The translations under genes were made by a program, and so were the position numbers. Below, piece after piece: positions 45,292 to 53,927 of a DNA stretch of 64,000 nucleotides; position 1 is the stretch's first letter; every line of letters starts with the position of its first letter. The stretch lies in contig NZ_CP071518.1 of NCBI RefSeq assembly GCF_016613535.2, positions 1,612,001 through 1,676,000 on the forward strand. Direction: 5' to 3'. The stretch is from Lysobacter solisilvae. Its GTDB lineage: Bacteria > Pseudomonadota > Gammaproteobacteria > Xanthomonadales > Xanthomonadaceae. The notes under the pieces are model-generated. The model was given only the letters and a program-made list of their open reading frames with translations, was not told the origin of the DNA and did no database searches.

Positions 45292-45870
45292 ATGCTGCTG
45301 ATGATCGACAACTACGACAGCTTCACCTTCAACCTCGTGCAGTACCTGCAGACGTTGGGGGCGGAGGTCGAGGTGGTGCGCAACGACGCGCTCAGCGTCG
45401 AGGAGATCCGGGCCATGGCGCCCGCGCAGATCATGATCTCGCCCGGCCCGGGCACGCCCGACCAGGCCGGCGTCTGCCTGGACGTGATCCGCGAACTGGG
45501 GCCGACCATTCCCCTGTTCGGCGTCTGCCTGGGCCACCAGGCGCTGGGCCAAGTGTATGGCGGCGATGTCGTCCGCGCGCGGACCATCATGCATGGCAAG
45601 ACCTCTCGCATCCGCCACGAAGGGCAGGGCGTGTTCACCGGTTTGCCCGATGGCTACGAGGCCACGCGCTACCACTCGCTGGTAGTCGCCCGCGACACGC
45701 TGCCCGGGTGCCTGGAAGTCACCGCATGGACGGAGAACGAGGATGGGTCCTTCGAGGAGATCATGGGCCTGCGCCATCGCGAATTCCCCGTCGAAGGCGT
45801 GCAGTTCCATCCCGAATCGATCCTCACCGAGCACGGGCATGCCCTGCTGAAGAATTTCCTGGAACGGTGA
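45292..45870 (+). CDS. trpG: Anthranilate synthase component II (glutamine amidotransferase)
   Basis: 192-residue class-I glutamine amidotransferase that releases ammonia from glutamine for anthranilate formation in tryptophan biosynthesis; it may also serve p-aminobenzoate synthesis. It has [15 protein letters not shown] at the N-terminus, the catalytic Cys79 in GVCLGHQ and the His/Glu pair in FHPES. The length is typical. It is followed at 165 bp by trpD. trpE is not in the window; the NRPS locus lies where upstream neighbours would be. The start is the ATG at 45292, with only weak ribosome-site similarity. Confidence 0.97.
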   Translation: MLLMIDNYDSFTFNLVQYLQTLGAEVEVVRNDALSVEEIRAMAPAQIMISPGPGTPDQAGVCLDVIRELGPTIPLFGVCLGHQALGQVYGGDVVRARTIMHGKTSRIRHEGQGVFTGLPDGYEATRYHSLVVARDTLPGCLEVTAWTENEDGSFEEIMGLRHREFPVEGVQFHPESILTEHGHALLKNFLER

Positions 45871-46035
45871 GCCGGACATGAGGAGCGGGCAGGGGGCAGG
45901 GGGAACGACACGCGTTCGCCGCCTGGCTGCCGAGGCAGCCCCAAGGCTCCGCCCGGACTGCACGGCCGATGCCACCTGTGTGCGCTATTCCCGCGGCTCA
46001 TTCCCGCTTTCCATCCCCGCAGCCGCCGCATCCCC

Positions 46036-47070
46036 ATGCCCCTGACTCCCCAAGAAGCCCTCCAGCGCACCATCGAGCATCGCGAGATCTTCCACGACGA
46101 GATGGTCGACCTGATGCGGCAGATCATGCGCGGCGAGGTCTCGCCGACGATGGCCGCGGCGATCCTCACCGGCCTGCGGGTGAAGAAGGAAACCGTGGGC
46201 GAGATCGCCGGCGCGGCCACCGTGCTGCGCGAGTTCGCGCGCCCCGTGCACGTCGCCGACCGCACGCACCTGGTGGACATCGTCGGCACCGGCGGTGACG
46301 GCGCGCACACGTTCAACATCTCCACGGCGTCGATGTTCGTCGTCGCCGCGGCGGGCGCGAAGGTGGCCAAGCATGGCAACCGCAGCGTGTCGTCGAAGTC
46401 GGGCAGCGCCGACGTGCTCGAGGCGCTGGGCGCCAACATCGAGCTCGGGCCGGAGCAGGTGGCCACCTGCATCGAGCGTTGCGGCATCGGTTTCATGTTC
46501 GCGCCGGTCCACCATCCGGCGATGAAGGCGGTCGCCCCGGTCCGCCGCGAGATGGGCGTGCGCACCATCTTCAACATCCTCGGGCCGCTGACCAATCCCG
46601 CCGGCGCGCCGAGCATCCTGATGGGCGTGTTCCATCCCGACCTGGTGGGCATCCAGGTCCGTGTCCTGCAGGAACTGGGCGCGCAGCGTGCACTGGTGGT
46701 GTGGGGCCGCGACGGAATGGACGAGATCTCGCTGGGCGCCGCCACCCTGGTGGGAGAACTGCGCGACGGCGTGGTCCGCGAGTACGAGGTGCATCCGGAG
46801 GACTTCGGCATCGCGATGGCCGCCTCGCGCAACCTGCGCGTGGCCGACGCGCTCGAATCCCGGCAGATGCTGCTGCACGCGCTCGACAACACGCCCGGCC
46901 TGCCGCTGGAGATCGTGGCGCTCAACGCCGGCGCCGCGTTGTACGTGGCCGGCGTCGCCGACTCGATCGCGGACGGCATCGCCCGCGCGCGCCAGGCCGT
47001 GGCCTCCGGCGCCGCACGGGCGAAGCTGGACGAATTCGTCCGCACCACCCAGGCCCTGGCCGGCGCCTGA
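46036..47070 (+). CDS. trpD: Anthranilate phosphoribosyltransferase
   Basis: 344 residues. It transfers the phosphoribosyl group from PRPP to anthranilate, the second step of the tryptophan branch. Family motifs: [14 protein letters not shown] (PRPP binding) and [15 protein letters not shown]. The length is normal and the frame intact. It is downstream of trpG and 36 bp upstream of a small ABM-domain gene that separates it from trpC. Confidence 0.97.
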   Translation: MPLTPQEALQRTIEHREIFHDEMVDLMRQIMRGEVSPTMAAAILTGLRVKKETVGEIAGAATVLREFARPVHVADRTHLVDIVGTGGDGAHTFNISTASMFVVAAAGAKVAKHGNRSVSSKSGSADVLEALGANIELGPEQVATCIERCGIGFMFAPVHHPAMKAVAPVRREMGVRTIFNILGPLTNPAGAPSILMGVFHPDLVGIQVRVLQELGAQRALVVWGRDGMDEISLGAATLVGELRDGVVREYEVHPEDFGIAMAASRNLRVADALESRQMLLHALDNTPGLPLEIVALNAGAALYVAGVADSIADGIARARQAVASGAARAKLDEFVRTTQALAGA

Positions 47071-47106
47071 CGCCAGCCTCGCCCCGAATTTTCCAGACGG
47101 TTCCCG

Positions 47107-47463
47107 ATGACCAGTCCCTTCGCCCAGTTGCCCGAACCGCCGTACTACGCGGTGATCTTCTCGTCACTGCGCAACGGCGACGACGACGCCGGCTACCAGG
47201 CCGCCGCCGAGCGCATGGTGGCCCTGGCCTCGCAGCAGCCGGGATTTCTCGGCGTGGAAACCGTGCGCGGCGCCGACGGCTTCGGCATCACCGTGTCGTA
47301 CTGGGAAAGCGAAGCCGCCATCCTGGCCTGGAAGCACCAGGCCGACCACGCCGCCACCCGCGCGCACGGCCGCAGGCACTGGTACGAGTACTACGAGTTG
47401 CGGGTGTCGAAGGTGACCCGGGCGTACGGAAAGCCCGCCCCCCGCGAAAATGAAGCCGTGTGA
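47107..47463 (+). CDS. ABM-domain protein (antibiotic biosynthesis monooxygenase family)
   Basis: 118-residue dimeric alpha+beta-barrel protein. Features are a central QQPGFLGVETVRG segment and a later VSYWESEAAILAWKHQADH segment, typical of ABM domains. Despite the family name, many members are housekeeping proteins that handle quinones, haem or reactive small molecules. It lies between trpD and trpC on the same strand and is probably co-transcribed with trpD. A role in the peptide pathway is not supported by anything but distance. The last residues (PRENEAV) run into the degenerate repeat that follows. Confidence 0.8.
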   Translation: MTSPFAQLPEPPYYAVIFSSLRNGDDDAGYQAAAERMVALASQQPGFLGVETVRGADGFGITVSYWESEAAILAWKHQADHAATRAHGRRHWYEYYELRVSKVTRAYGKPAPRENEAV

Positions 47464-47700
47464 ATGAAGAATGCCGCGCGTGCGGCCCGCGCAAATGAAG
47501 CCTCGACTTGAAGAATGCCGCGCAGGCGGCGCGTCCCCGCGGAAATGAAACCCCCTGATGGCAATGCCGCGCGGGCGGCCTGCGTCGACAAGCAGCGACG
47601 CTCGAAAAAATTCCCCGCCGCCGACCCAAACGAAGCCTCTCCACAGAACAATCCCGCACGGGCGGCCAACGCCGGCAAACAGCAGCGCTTCCCGCTTTCT
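47464..47700 (+). repeat. Degenerate GC-rich repeats between ABM gene and trpC
   Basis: A core like AATGCCGCGCGGGCGGCC recurs at irregular intervals of about 50-70 bases (near 47467, 47514, 47562 and, more diverged, 47650), often followed by an AAATGAAGCC-like segment. In one frame it reads NAARAA-type text broken by stops, so it is not a gene. It fills most of the 295-bp gap before trpC. Confidence 0.5.
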
Positions 47701-47745
47701 CCGCAGATCGCGGCGACACCCGCTGCACCGGCCGCCGTCCGCCCC

Positions 47746-47751
47746 TAAAAT
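47746..47751 (+). promoter_or_regulatory. Possible -10 of a leaderless trpC transcript
   Basis: TAAAAT ends eight bases before the trpC ATG. If used, transcription would start at or next to the start codon, giving a leaderless mRNA. There is no clear -35 and no ribosome-binding site before the ATG, which fits. Confidence 0.4.
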
Positions 47752-47758
47752 CCCCACC

Positions 47759-48550
47759 ATGACCGACATCCTCACCACCATCCTCGCGCGCAAGGCCGAG
47801 GAAATCGAACAGCGAAGCCGCGTGCGGCCCCTGTCGGAACTGCGTGACCGTGCGCGCAACCAGCCGGCCACGCGCGGGTTCGTGCGGTCGATGCGCGACC
47901 GGCTGGCTGCCGACCTGCCCGCGGTCATCGCCGAAGTGAAGAAGGCCAGCCCCTCCAAGGGCGTGATCCGGGCGGATTTCCGTCCCGCCGACATCGCCCG
48001 CAGCTACCAGGCCGGCGGCGCCGCCTGCCTGTCGGTGCTGACCGACGTCGACTTCTTCCAGGGCAGCAACCTGTTCCTCAGCGAGGCGCGCAACGCCTGC
48101 ACGCTGCCGGTGATCCGCAAGGACTTCATCGTCGACCCCTACCAGGTCTACGAGGCGCGCATGATCGGCGCCGACTGCATCCTGCTCATCGTCGCGGCGC
48201 TGGAGGATGCCCAGATGATCGACCTGGCCAACCTGGCCGGCGAGCTGGGCATGGACGTGCTGGTCGAGGTCCACGACATCGACGAGCTCGAGCGCGCGCT
48301 GCAGACCGACTGCGAGCTGATCGGCATCAACAACCGCAACCTGCGCACGTTCCAGGTGTCGCTCGACACCACGCTGGAGATGCGCCAGGCCGTCCCGCCC
48401 GACCGCATTCTGGTAACCGAGAGCGGGATCACCTCGCGGCAGGACGTCATCCGCATGCGCGAGGCCGGCGTGCACGCCTTCCTCGTCGGCGAGAGCTTCA
48501 TGCGCGAGCCCGACCCGGGCGCGGCCCTGCAGCGGATGTTCGGCGCGTGA
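47759..48550 (+). CDS. trpC: Indole-3-glycerol phosphate synthase
   Basis: 263-residue (beta/alpha)8 barrel enzyme for ring closure in tryptophan biosynthesis. It has [16 protein letters not shown] with the catalytic Lys pair, [16 protein letters not shown], and [12 protein letters not shown] near the C-terminus. The frame is open well upstream, but I chose the ATG at 47759 because homology starts with [16 protein letters not shown], the normal family start. Its stop overlaps the next gene's GTG (GTGA). It is monofunctional, with no trpF fusion. Confidence 0.97.
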   Translation: MTDILTTILARKAEEIEQRSRVRPLSELRDRARNQPATRGFVRSMRDRLAADLPAVIAEVKKASPSKGVIRADFRPADIARSYQAGGAACLSVLTDVDFFQGSNLFLSEARNACTLPVIRKDFIVDPYQVYEARMIGADCILLIVAALEDAQMIDLANLAGELGMDVLVEVHDIDELERALQTDCELIGINNRNLRTFQVSLDTTLEMRQAVPPDRILVTESGITSRQDVIRMREAGVHAFLVGESFMREPDPGAALQRMFGA

Positions 48551-49278
48551 GCGTCAAGGGCCGGCAGTATCCGAAGGCGCAGGCGGGCGCGCCGCTGGTC
48601 GTGTTCGATTTCGACCACACGCTGTACGACGGCGATTCGGGCTCGCACCTGTTCGCCTGGCTGATCCGGCGCTCCTGGTGGCGCCGCCTGCTGGCGCTGC
48701 TGATCGCCCCGGTGTTCGGGCCGATGGTGGCGTTCCTGCCGACCCGGCGCTTCGGCATCCGCGGCTTCATCTGGGTCGGCACGGTCGGTTTCCACCGTCC
48801 GCGCGACCTGGACGCACTGATCGACCGCTACGTCGCCCTGCACACCGAACAGATCCGCCAGCGCCTGCTGCCGCAGGCCATCGAGGTCCTGCACCGCCAT
48901 CGCGAAGCCGGCGACCGCGTCGTCGTGGCCACCGGCGCGCCGCCGGAACTGGCGCGCGCGATCCTCGCCTTCGTCGCCCACGAGGACATGCCGGTGGTCG
49001 GCACGCAGGTCGGCCCCAGCCTGTTCGGCATCGGCGCCAAGCGCCACTGCCACCATGCGATGAAGATGACGATGCTGCGCGAGGCCGGCTTCTCCGACGA
49101 GATCGCCGTGGCCTATTCGGACAGCACCGCCGACCTGCCGCTGCTGCTGGCGGCACGGCGTGCGGTGGTCGTCAACCCGCAGCACCGCAACATCGAGATC
49201 TTCCGCCGCCGACTGCCGGCGGACACGGTGTACCTCAACTGGGGCTGCGCGAAGCGCGCCGGCGAGCCGGTCACCTGA
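48547..49278 (+). CDS. HAD-superfamily hydrolase, subclass IB
   Basis: 243 residues. The nucleophile motif is [11 protein letters not shown] (DxDxT); a Thr-Gly motif lies in [12 protein letters not shown] and the last acidic motif in [12 protein letters not shown]. This is the phosphoserine-phosphatase-like branch. A hydrophobic stretch ([17 protein letters not shown]) near residues 47-63 could touch the membrane. The GTG start overlaps the trpC stop, so the two are translationally coupled. The substrate is unknown. Confidence 0.88.
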   Translation: MSVKGRQYPKAQAGAPLVVFDFDHTLYDGDSGSHLFAWLIRRSWWRRLLALLIAPVFGPMVAFLPTRRFGIRGFIWVGTVGFHRPRDLDALIDRYVALHTEQIRQRLLPQAIEVLHRHREAGDRVVVATGAPPELARAILAFVAHEDMPVVGTQVGPSLFGIGAKRHCHHAMKMTMLREAGFSDEIAVAYSDSTADLPLLLAARRAVVVNPQHRNIEIFRRRLPADTVYLNWGCAKRAGEPVT

Positions 49279-49327
49279 GCGTCAGCGCCGTCGGCGCGGA
49301 TCGCGGACACCATCACCGGAGACATTC

Positions 49328-50176
49328 ATGCGGGTCAGTCGTGCATTGGCGGTGCTGTTGGCCGGCTCCGTCCTGGCGTTGGCGGGCGCCAACGCCGCTG
49401 CGCGGGACGTGGACGTTCGCCACGAGGCCTACGACGCCACGGCCAGGCCGCCCGTTGCGGACCCTGCCGTGGTGGCCCTCTTCGAGCCTGCCACGTTCGT
49501 GGGGTCGGAGGGCGTGCGACTGCCCTACCGCCTGATGGCGCCGGCGTCGGTGGCTCCGGGCCGGCGCTACCCGCTGGTGGTGCTGCTGCATGGCTCAGGT
49601 GCCATCGGCCAGGACAACGAACAGCAACTGGGCGCGGTCGCACGCGCGTGGGGCGAGCCGGCCCTGCGCAGGCGCTTTCCTGCCTACGTGCTCGCGCCCC
49701 AGGTGCCCGTGCGCAGTGCCGATTACCGCCCCGACCGCGACGGCTTGCCGGCGTCGATGCCCGGGGCATCGCTGCCGGCGGTGCTCGCGCTGATCGACCA
49801 GGTGGGCCAGCGCGCGGACGTCGACCCCGACCGAATCTACCTCGTCGGATTCTCCATGGGCGCCTCGGCCGCACTCGCTGCGCTGGTGGAAAGGCCGCGG
49901 CAGTTCGCCGCGGTGGTCGGCTTCGCGCCGGTGCCGCCGGCGCGCGAGCTCGCCGCGAGCGTGTCGCCGGTGCCGATGCTGCTGGTCCACGGCAGCGCCG
50001 ACGAGGAAAACCCCTTCGCGGCCGACGAGGCGTGGGTGCGGGCCGTCACCGCCGCCGGCGGCCGCCCGCGGTTCATCGTGATCGACGGCATGGCGCACGA
50101 GTTTCCGCAGCAGATGCTGAGCAGGCGCGACTGGCGCACGTGGCTGTTTGGGCGGCGCAGGGCCGGTTCGCGCTAG
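49328..50176 (+). CDS. Secreted alpha/beta-hydrolase (esterase/phospholipase-like)
   Basis: 282 residues with an N-terminal signal peptide (MRVSRALAVLLAGSVLALAGANAAA), so probably periplasmic or exported. Alpha/beta-hydrolase elements: LVVLLHGSGAIGQDN (oxyanion region), GFSMGAS with the nucleophile Ser, an Asp in LLVHGSADEENP, and His in DGMAHEFP. It resembles the prolyl-oligopeptidase/carboxylesterase group of predicted peptidases. GGAG at 49318-49321 precedes the ATG. The substrate cannot be told. Confidence 0.85.
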   Translation: MRVSRALAVLLAGSVLALAGANAAARDVDVRHEAYDATARPPVADPAVVALFEPATFVGSEGVRLPYRLMAPASVAPGRRYPLVVLLHGSGAIGQDNEQQLGAVARAWGEPALRRRFPAYVLAPQVPVRSADYRPDRDGLPASMPGASLPAVLALIDQVGQRADVDPDRIYLVGFSMGASAALAALVERPRQFAAVVGFAPVPPARELAASVSPVPMLLVHGSADEENPFAADEAWVRAVTAAGGRPRFIVIDGMAHEFPQQMLSRRDWRTWLFGRRRAGSR

Positions 50177-50231
50177 GGCGGGGTGGTCGCGACGGAGCCC
50201 CCGCTGCTGGCATCGACCCGCCTAGGGGTTC

Positions 50232-50298
50232 GTAGCCCGGGGCTTTCAACAACGAAGCTGGTCAAGCGAAGCGCACCCGCGGGGTCTTGCGGGGCTAC
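50232..50298. repeat. REP-like inverted element
   Basis: GTAGCCC at the left is mirrored by GGGGCTAC at the right, with an inner AAGCGAAGCGCACCCG segment. This resembles the extragenic palindromes common in gamma-proteobacteria. It lies in the 220-bp convergent gap between the esterase and the GNAT gene and may help end transcription on both sides. Confidence 0.45.
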
Positions 50299-50396
50299 TG
50301 AATCTGGTCTCGTGGGCAAACCCGATTGTTTGCCATGCGCGGCGCGCGGCGGCGCGTTTGAGGGCTGCGCGGGAATTGCGTTCGCCCTGGCGCCCC

Positions 50397-50858
50397 TCAG
50401 TCGCCCAGCAGCTTGATGAAATGCCGCGAGCCTTCGATATACCCGCAGTCCAGGTAGAAGGCGTGGGCGCCTTCACGGCGCAGGTTGCTGGTCACTTCCA
50501 GGCGCACCGCGTGCGCCTTGCGCGCCACCGACTCGATCTCGCGCAGCAGCTGCCGGCCGATGCCGCGGCGCGCACAGTCGGGCGAGACCACCAGCGCCGT
50601 GATGCGGGCCAGGTCGGCGCCGCGGGTGATGGAGTAGCGCGAGTCCATGGCCACCAGGCCGCAGACCTTGCCGTCGATCTCGCCCAGCAGGAGCGAGGTG
50701 CGGGGGTCGTGCAGCACCCGGGAGATCCGCTCGGCCGCTTCCTCGCGCGTGCAGGGATAGCCCAGTTCGCCGAGCAGGGCGCCCACGTCGCTGGCGTCGC
50801 CCAGCTGCGCCGGGCGGATGCGCAGCGGCGTTTCGGGCGAACCGGCCAGCTGGGCCAT
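50397..50858 (-). CDS. GNAT-family N-acetyltransferase
   Basis: 153 residues. A typical acetyl-CoA binding core is visible: ITALVVSPDCARRGIGRQLL (the RxxGxG/A type loop) followed by VRLEVTSNLRREGAHAFYLDCGY. The substrate is unknown. It lies 14 bp downstream of clp on the same strand and is probably co-transcribed with it. Confidence 0.88.
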   Translation of the reverse strand: MAQLAGSPETPLRIRPAQLGDASDVGALLGELGYPCTREEAAERISRVLHDPRTSLLLGEIDGKVCGLVAMDSRYSITRGADLARITALVVSPDCARRGIGRQLLREIESVARKAHAVRLEVTSNLRREGAHAFYLDCGYIEGSRHFIKLLGD

Positions 50859-50872
50859 GGGTCGGCTGGACC

Positions 50873-51562
50873 CTAGCGGGTGCCGTACAGGACGACGGTC
50901 TTGCCGCGGGCGTGCAGCTTGCCGTCCACCTGCAGCTTCTTCAGCACCCGGCCGGCCATTTCACGCGAGCAGCCCACCAGGCGCGAGAGCTCCTGGCGGG
51001 AGACGCGGATCTGCGTGCCCTGCGGATGGCTCATGGCCTCGGGTTCCTTCGCCAGGTCGTGCAGGGCGCGGACGATGCGGTCGGTGACGTCGAGGAAGGC
51101 CAGGCGGCCGGCCTTGCGGCTGGTGTCCAGCAGGCGGCGGGAGATCTGCGCGCCGATCTGGTACAGCAGCTTGGGGGCGTCGACCGACAGCCGGGTCAGC
51201 AGCAGGTCGTAGAAGCGCTCGTGGCCGATTTCCGCCAGTTCGCACGGGGTGCGGGTGCGCAGGACCACCTCGCGGTGGTCGCTTTCCACGAACAGGCCCA
51301 GCTCACCGATGAACTCGCCCGGGCCCAGGTAGCCCAGCACCAGCTCACGACCGTCGTCTTCCTCGGTGATGATGCTCACCGAACCGGAGATCAGGTAATA
51401 AATGGTGTTGGCCGGATCGCCGGGGCGGAAGACGTCGGTGCGCGAGGGGTAGCGGCGGCGGTGGCAATGCGCCAGGAAACGCTCGATGGTCGCGTTGTCG
51501 GGCATCAACGGGCTGTGGGTCTTGCGTAGTGCGATCACAGGGTCTACCAGGGATGCGGTCAT
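50873..51562 (-). CDS. clp: CRP/FNR-family global regulator Clp
   Basis: 229 residues: an N-terminal cyclic-nucleotide-binding domain (LISGSVSIITEEDDGRELVL, GEFIGELGLF) and a C-terminal helix-turn-helix with VSRQELSRLVGCSREMAGRVLKKL. It reads as an orthologue of the Xanthomonas/Lysobacter CAP-like protein Clp, which in that family is a c-di-GMP-sensitive activator of virulence genes and, in Lysobacter, of antibiotic genes. The start is the ATG at 51562. It diverges from speD over a 238-bp region containing an inverted repeat. The NRPS locus only ~6 kb away is a plausible target (inference). Confidence 0.95.
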   Translation of the reverse strand: MTASLVDPVIALRKTHSPLMPDNATIERFLAHCHRRRYPSRTDVFRPGDPANTIYYLISGSVSIITEEDDGRELVLGYLGPGEFIGELGLFVESDHREVVLRTRTPCELAEIGHERFYDLLLTRLSVDAPKLLYQIGAQISRRLLDTSRKAGRLAFLDVTDRIVRALHDLAKEPEAMSHPQGTQIRVSRQELSRLVGCSREMAGRVLKKLQVDGKLHARGKTVVLYGTR

Positions 51563-51613
51563 CGACGGGACGGAAGTGCGGCAGGCGGCAGCATAGGGTC
51601 AAAGCCCGCGCAT

Positions 51614-51638
51614 GGGCAAATAGTGCCGGATATTGCCC
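51614..51638. promoter_or_regulatory. Inverted repeat between clp and speD
   Basis: GGGCAA and TTGCCC arms face each other across 13 bases, about 52 bp upstream of the clp start. Possible operator or hairpin in the clp leader. Confidence 0.3.
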
Positions 51639-51737
51639 CGGTTCGTCAGGCGCTGACCTCCAGCGGCCAGCCGCGCCGCTTCACGGGGCCCTTCCCCGAC
51701 CGCCCGCAGACTGGCCAGCGGGCCCCGGGGCCTGCGT

Positions 51738-51766
51738 TTGGCCCCCGGGGTCGATTGCCGCATAAT
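51738..51766 (+). promoter_or_regulatory. Likely sigma-70 promoter of speD
   Basis: TTGGCC at 51738-51743 and CATAAT at 51761-51766 are separated by 17 bases, ending 34 bases before the speD start. Confidence 0.45.
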
Positions 51767-51800
51767 CGCGGCCCTCCCGCCGCCCCACCTGGACACCGAA

Positions 51801-52592
51801 GTGGTCAAGCCGCTGCCGCGCCTGAAGCTCCAAGGTTTCAACAACCTCACCAAGGCGCTCTCGTTCAACATCTACGACGTGTGCTTCGCCGCCTCCGAGG
51901 ATGAGCGCAAGCGCTACATCGAGTACATCGACGAGGCCTACAACGCTGATCGCCTGACCCAGATCCTGACCGATGTGGCGGACATCATCGGGGCGAACAT
52001 CCTCAACATCGCCCGCCAGGACTACGACCCCCAGGGCGCCTCGGTGACGATCCTCATCTCCGAGCAGCCGGTGATCGACAAGGCCGACGCCAAGGGCGTG
52101 ATCGCCGACGCGGTCGTGGCCCACATGGACAAGTCGCACATCACCGTCCACACCTACCCGGAAACCCATCCGGACAGCGGCATCGCCACCTTCCGCGCCG
52201 ACATCGACGTGGCCACCTGCGGCGTGATTTCCCCGCTGAAGGCCCTGAACTACCTGATCGAGAGCCTGGAATCGGACATCGTGGTGATGGACTACCGGGT
52301 GCGCGGCTTCACCCGCGACATCAAGGGCCGCAAGCACTACATCGACCACAAGATCAACTCGATCCAGGACTACCTGGCCAAGAACATCAAGTCGCGCTAC
52401 GAGATGCTCGACGTGAACGTCTACCAGGAAAACATCTTCCACACGAAGATGCACCTGAAGGAGTTCGACCTCGACACCTACCTGTTCGAGGAAAAGGCCA
52501 AGAACCTGTCGTTCAAGGAGCGCATGAAGATCGAAGCGCGCCTGAAGCGGGAGATCGAGGAGCTGTACCACGGGCGGAACCTGGTCGACTGA
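51801..52592 (+). CDS. speD: S-adenosylmethionine decarboxylase proenzyme
   Basis: 263 residues. A pyruvoyl-dependent enzyme that makes decarboxylated SAM for spermidine synthesis. The self-cleavage site is visible as [11 protein letters not shown], with Ser112 as the future pyruvoyl residue. I chose the GTG at 51801 because it gives [28 protein letters not shown], the start seen in xanthomonad SpeD; longer in-frame starts would overlap the predicted promoter. A strong terminator follows. Confidence 0.95.
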   Translation: MVKPLPRLKLQGFNNLTKALSFNIYDVCFAASEDERKRYIEYIDEAYNADRLTQILTDVADIIGANILNIARQDYDPQGASVTILISEQPVIDKADAKGVIADAVVAHMDKSHITVHTYPETHPDSGIATFRADIDVATCGVISPLKALNYLIESLESDIVVMDYRVRGFTRDIKGRKHYIDHKINSIQDYLAKNIKSRYEMLDVNVYQENIFHTKMHLKEFDLDTYLFEEKAKNLSFKERMKIEARLKREIEELYHGRNLVD

Positions 52593-52658
52593 CGCGCGCC
52601 AGGTGTATCGATGGCAGCCGCAGGCGTTCAACGCGCCGCGCTCTGATCGACCCCAAGG

Positions 52659-52687
52659 AAAAAGGCCGGCATAAGCCGGCCTTTTTT
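52659..52687 (+). terminator. Rho-independent terminator of speD
   Basis: AAGGCCGGC and GCCGGCCTT form a 9-bp stem with the loop ATAA, followed by TTTT, 67 bp after the speD stop. Confidence 0.85.
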
Positions 52688-52780
52688 ATGGCCGTCCCTC
52701 CGCCGCTTCCCGGGGCAGGGCAGGGCTGGGGTGGGGTGGGGTGGGGGAAGGAGGTCGCCCGGATTCCAATGTCCCTGCTA

Positions 52781-52805
52781 CCTCCCCCGCTTCGCGGGGG
52801 GAGGG
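52781..52805. repeat. GC-rich hairpin, REP-like
   Basis: CCTCCCCCGC, short loop TTC, then GCGGGGGGAGG. It resembles the hairpin at 58291-58315 and lies in the speD-coq7 convergent gap. Confidence 0.45.
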
Positions 52806-52830
52806 GCCAGATGCAGGCGGGGGAAGGATC

Positions 52831-53150
52831 CGGTCCGCCAAAAAGAGCCGCGGGCGCATGGCGACTGGTGCAACGGTTCGCCAAAAAGGCGCAACGGTTC
52901 GCCAAAAAGACCCGCGCGCGCATGCCGACTGGTGCAACGGTTCGCCAAAAAGACCCACGCGCGCATGCCGACGGGGGCGACGGTTCACCAAAAAGACCCA
53001 CGCGAGGGTGCCGGCGGTGCGGCGGTCCACCAAAAGACCCAAGCGAGGTTGCCCACTGGTGCGGCGGTTCACCAAAAAGACCCGCGCGAGGGTGCCCACT
53101 GGTGCTGTAGTTCGCCAAAAAGACCCGGCGGAGGGCCGCGCGGGCGAACT
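52831..53150. repeat. 43-bp tandem repeat array, about eight units
   Basis: Units start at about 52831, 52874 (short, 21 bp), 52895, 52938, 52981, 53023, 53065 and 53108. Most are 42-43 bp. Each begins with a variant of CGGTTCGCCAAAAAGACCC and continues with a GC-rich part ending in CTGGTGCAA or similar. 43 is not a multiple of three, so it is not a repeated peptide. The array sits between convergent speD and coq7, where no gene is seen. Confidence 0.85.
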
Positions 53151-53247
53151 GGAGGGCGCGCAATGCAGCCTGGCGAACGTGGATCCGGAAATCGCTGCGC
53201 GCTGCGGCGCGCTTGAATTTCGCCGCTACTACATCGTTGGCGGTGGC

Positions 53248-53892
53248 CTAGACCCGGTACGCCACCGTCTTCATCAGTTTCGACGCCAGGGCCATCACGG
53301 TCGGCACCGGCGGCGGCAGGCGGCGCGCGCCGCGGGCCCGGGCATGCTCGGCATGGCGGGCCTCGTCGGCCTTCATCACGCCCAGGATCGCGCGGCTGCG
53401 CATGTCGGCGGGGGGCAGGGTCTGCAGGTGCTCGTCCAGGTGCGCCTCGACCTGGCGCTCGGTCTCGACCACGAAACCCAGGTTCCAGCCGTCGCCGCGC
53501 AGTCCGGCGGCGAGGCCGATCGCGTAGCTGCCGGCGTACCACAGCGGGTTGAGCAGGCTGGGCCGGCTGTCGAGTTCGGCCAGGCGCTGCGCGCACCAGG
53601 CCAGGTGGTCGGTCTCTTCCTGCGCCGCCGCCATCAGGTGGGCACGGGTCTGCTCGTCGCGGGCCACGGCGGCCTGGCCGACGTAGAGCGCCTGGGCGCA
53701 GACCTCGCCGACATGGTTGATCCGCATCAGGCCCGCCGCGTGGCGACGCTCGGCGTCGTCGAGCACCACGTCGGGGGCGTCCGCGCCGGGGTTCGGGCGT
53801 TCCGCATGCGGTGCGCCGAAGACCGTGTCGAGGGCGTTCTGGATATCGGAGAGCCAGCGGTCGAGCGGGGTGAGGGTGCGGTTCGCGGTCAT
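53248..53892 (-). CDS. coq7: 2-polyprenyl-3-methyl-6-methoxy-1,4-benzoquinone monooxygenase (Coq7)
   Basis: 214-residue diiron hydroxylase for a late ring-hydroxylation step of ubiquinone synthesis, associated with the inner membrane. Carboxylate-bridged diiron motifs are visible: [32 protein letters not shown] and [11 protein letters not shown]. It has the bacterial length and the frame is intact. It is close to speD and clp, as in xanthomonads. Confidence 0.95.
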   Translation of the reverse strand: MTANRTLTPLDRWLSDIQNALDTVFGAPHAERPNPGADAPDVVLDDAERRHAAGLMRINHVGEVCAQALYVGQAAVARDEQTRAHLMAAAQEETDHLAWCAQRLAELDSRPSLLNPLWYAGSYAIGLAAGLRGDGWNLGFVVETERQVEAHLDEHLQTLPPADMRSRAILGVMKADEARHAEHARARGARRLPPPVPTVMALASKLMKTVAYRV

Positions 53893-53927
53893 GGGGGGCA
53901 GTGTACGGAAGGGGTCGTTGCGGCGCG

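Noticed and set aside
47107..47463. ABM-domain protein as a tailoring monooxygenase of the NRPS pathway
   Set aside because: It sits between trpD and trpC, not with the NRPS accessory genes, and the family is often housekeeping.
52831..53150. CRISPR array
   Set aside because: The units are directly adjacent and similar along their full length; there are no unique spacers and no cas genes.
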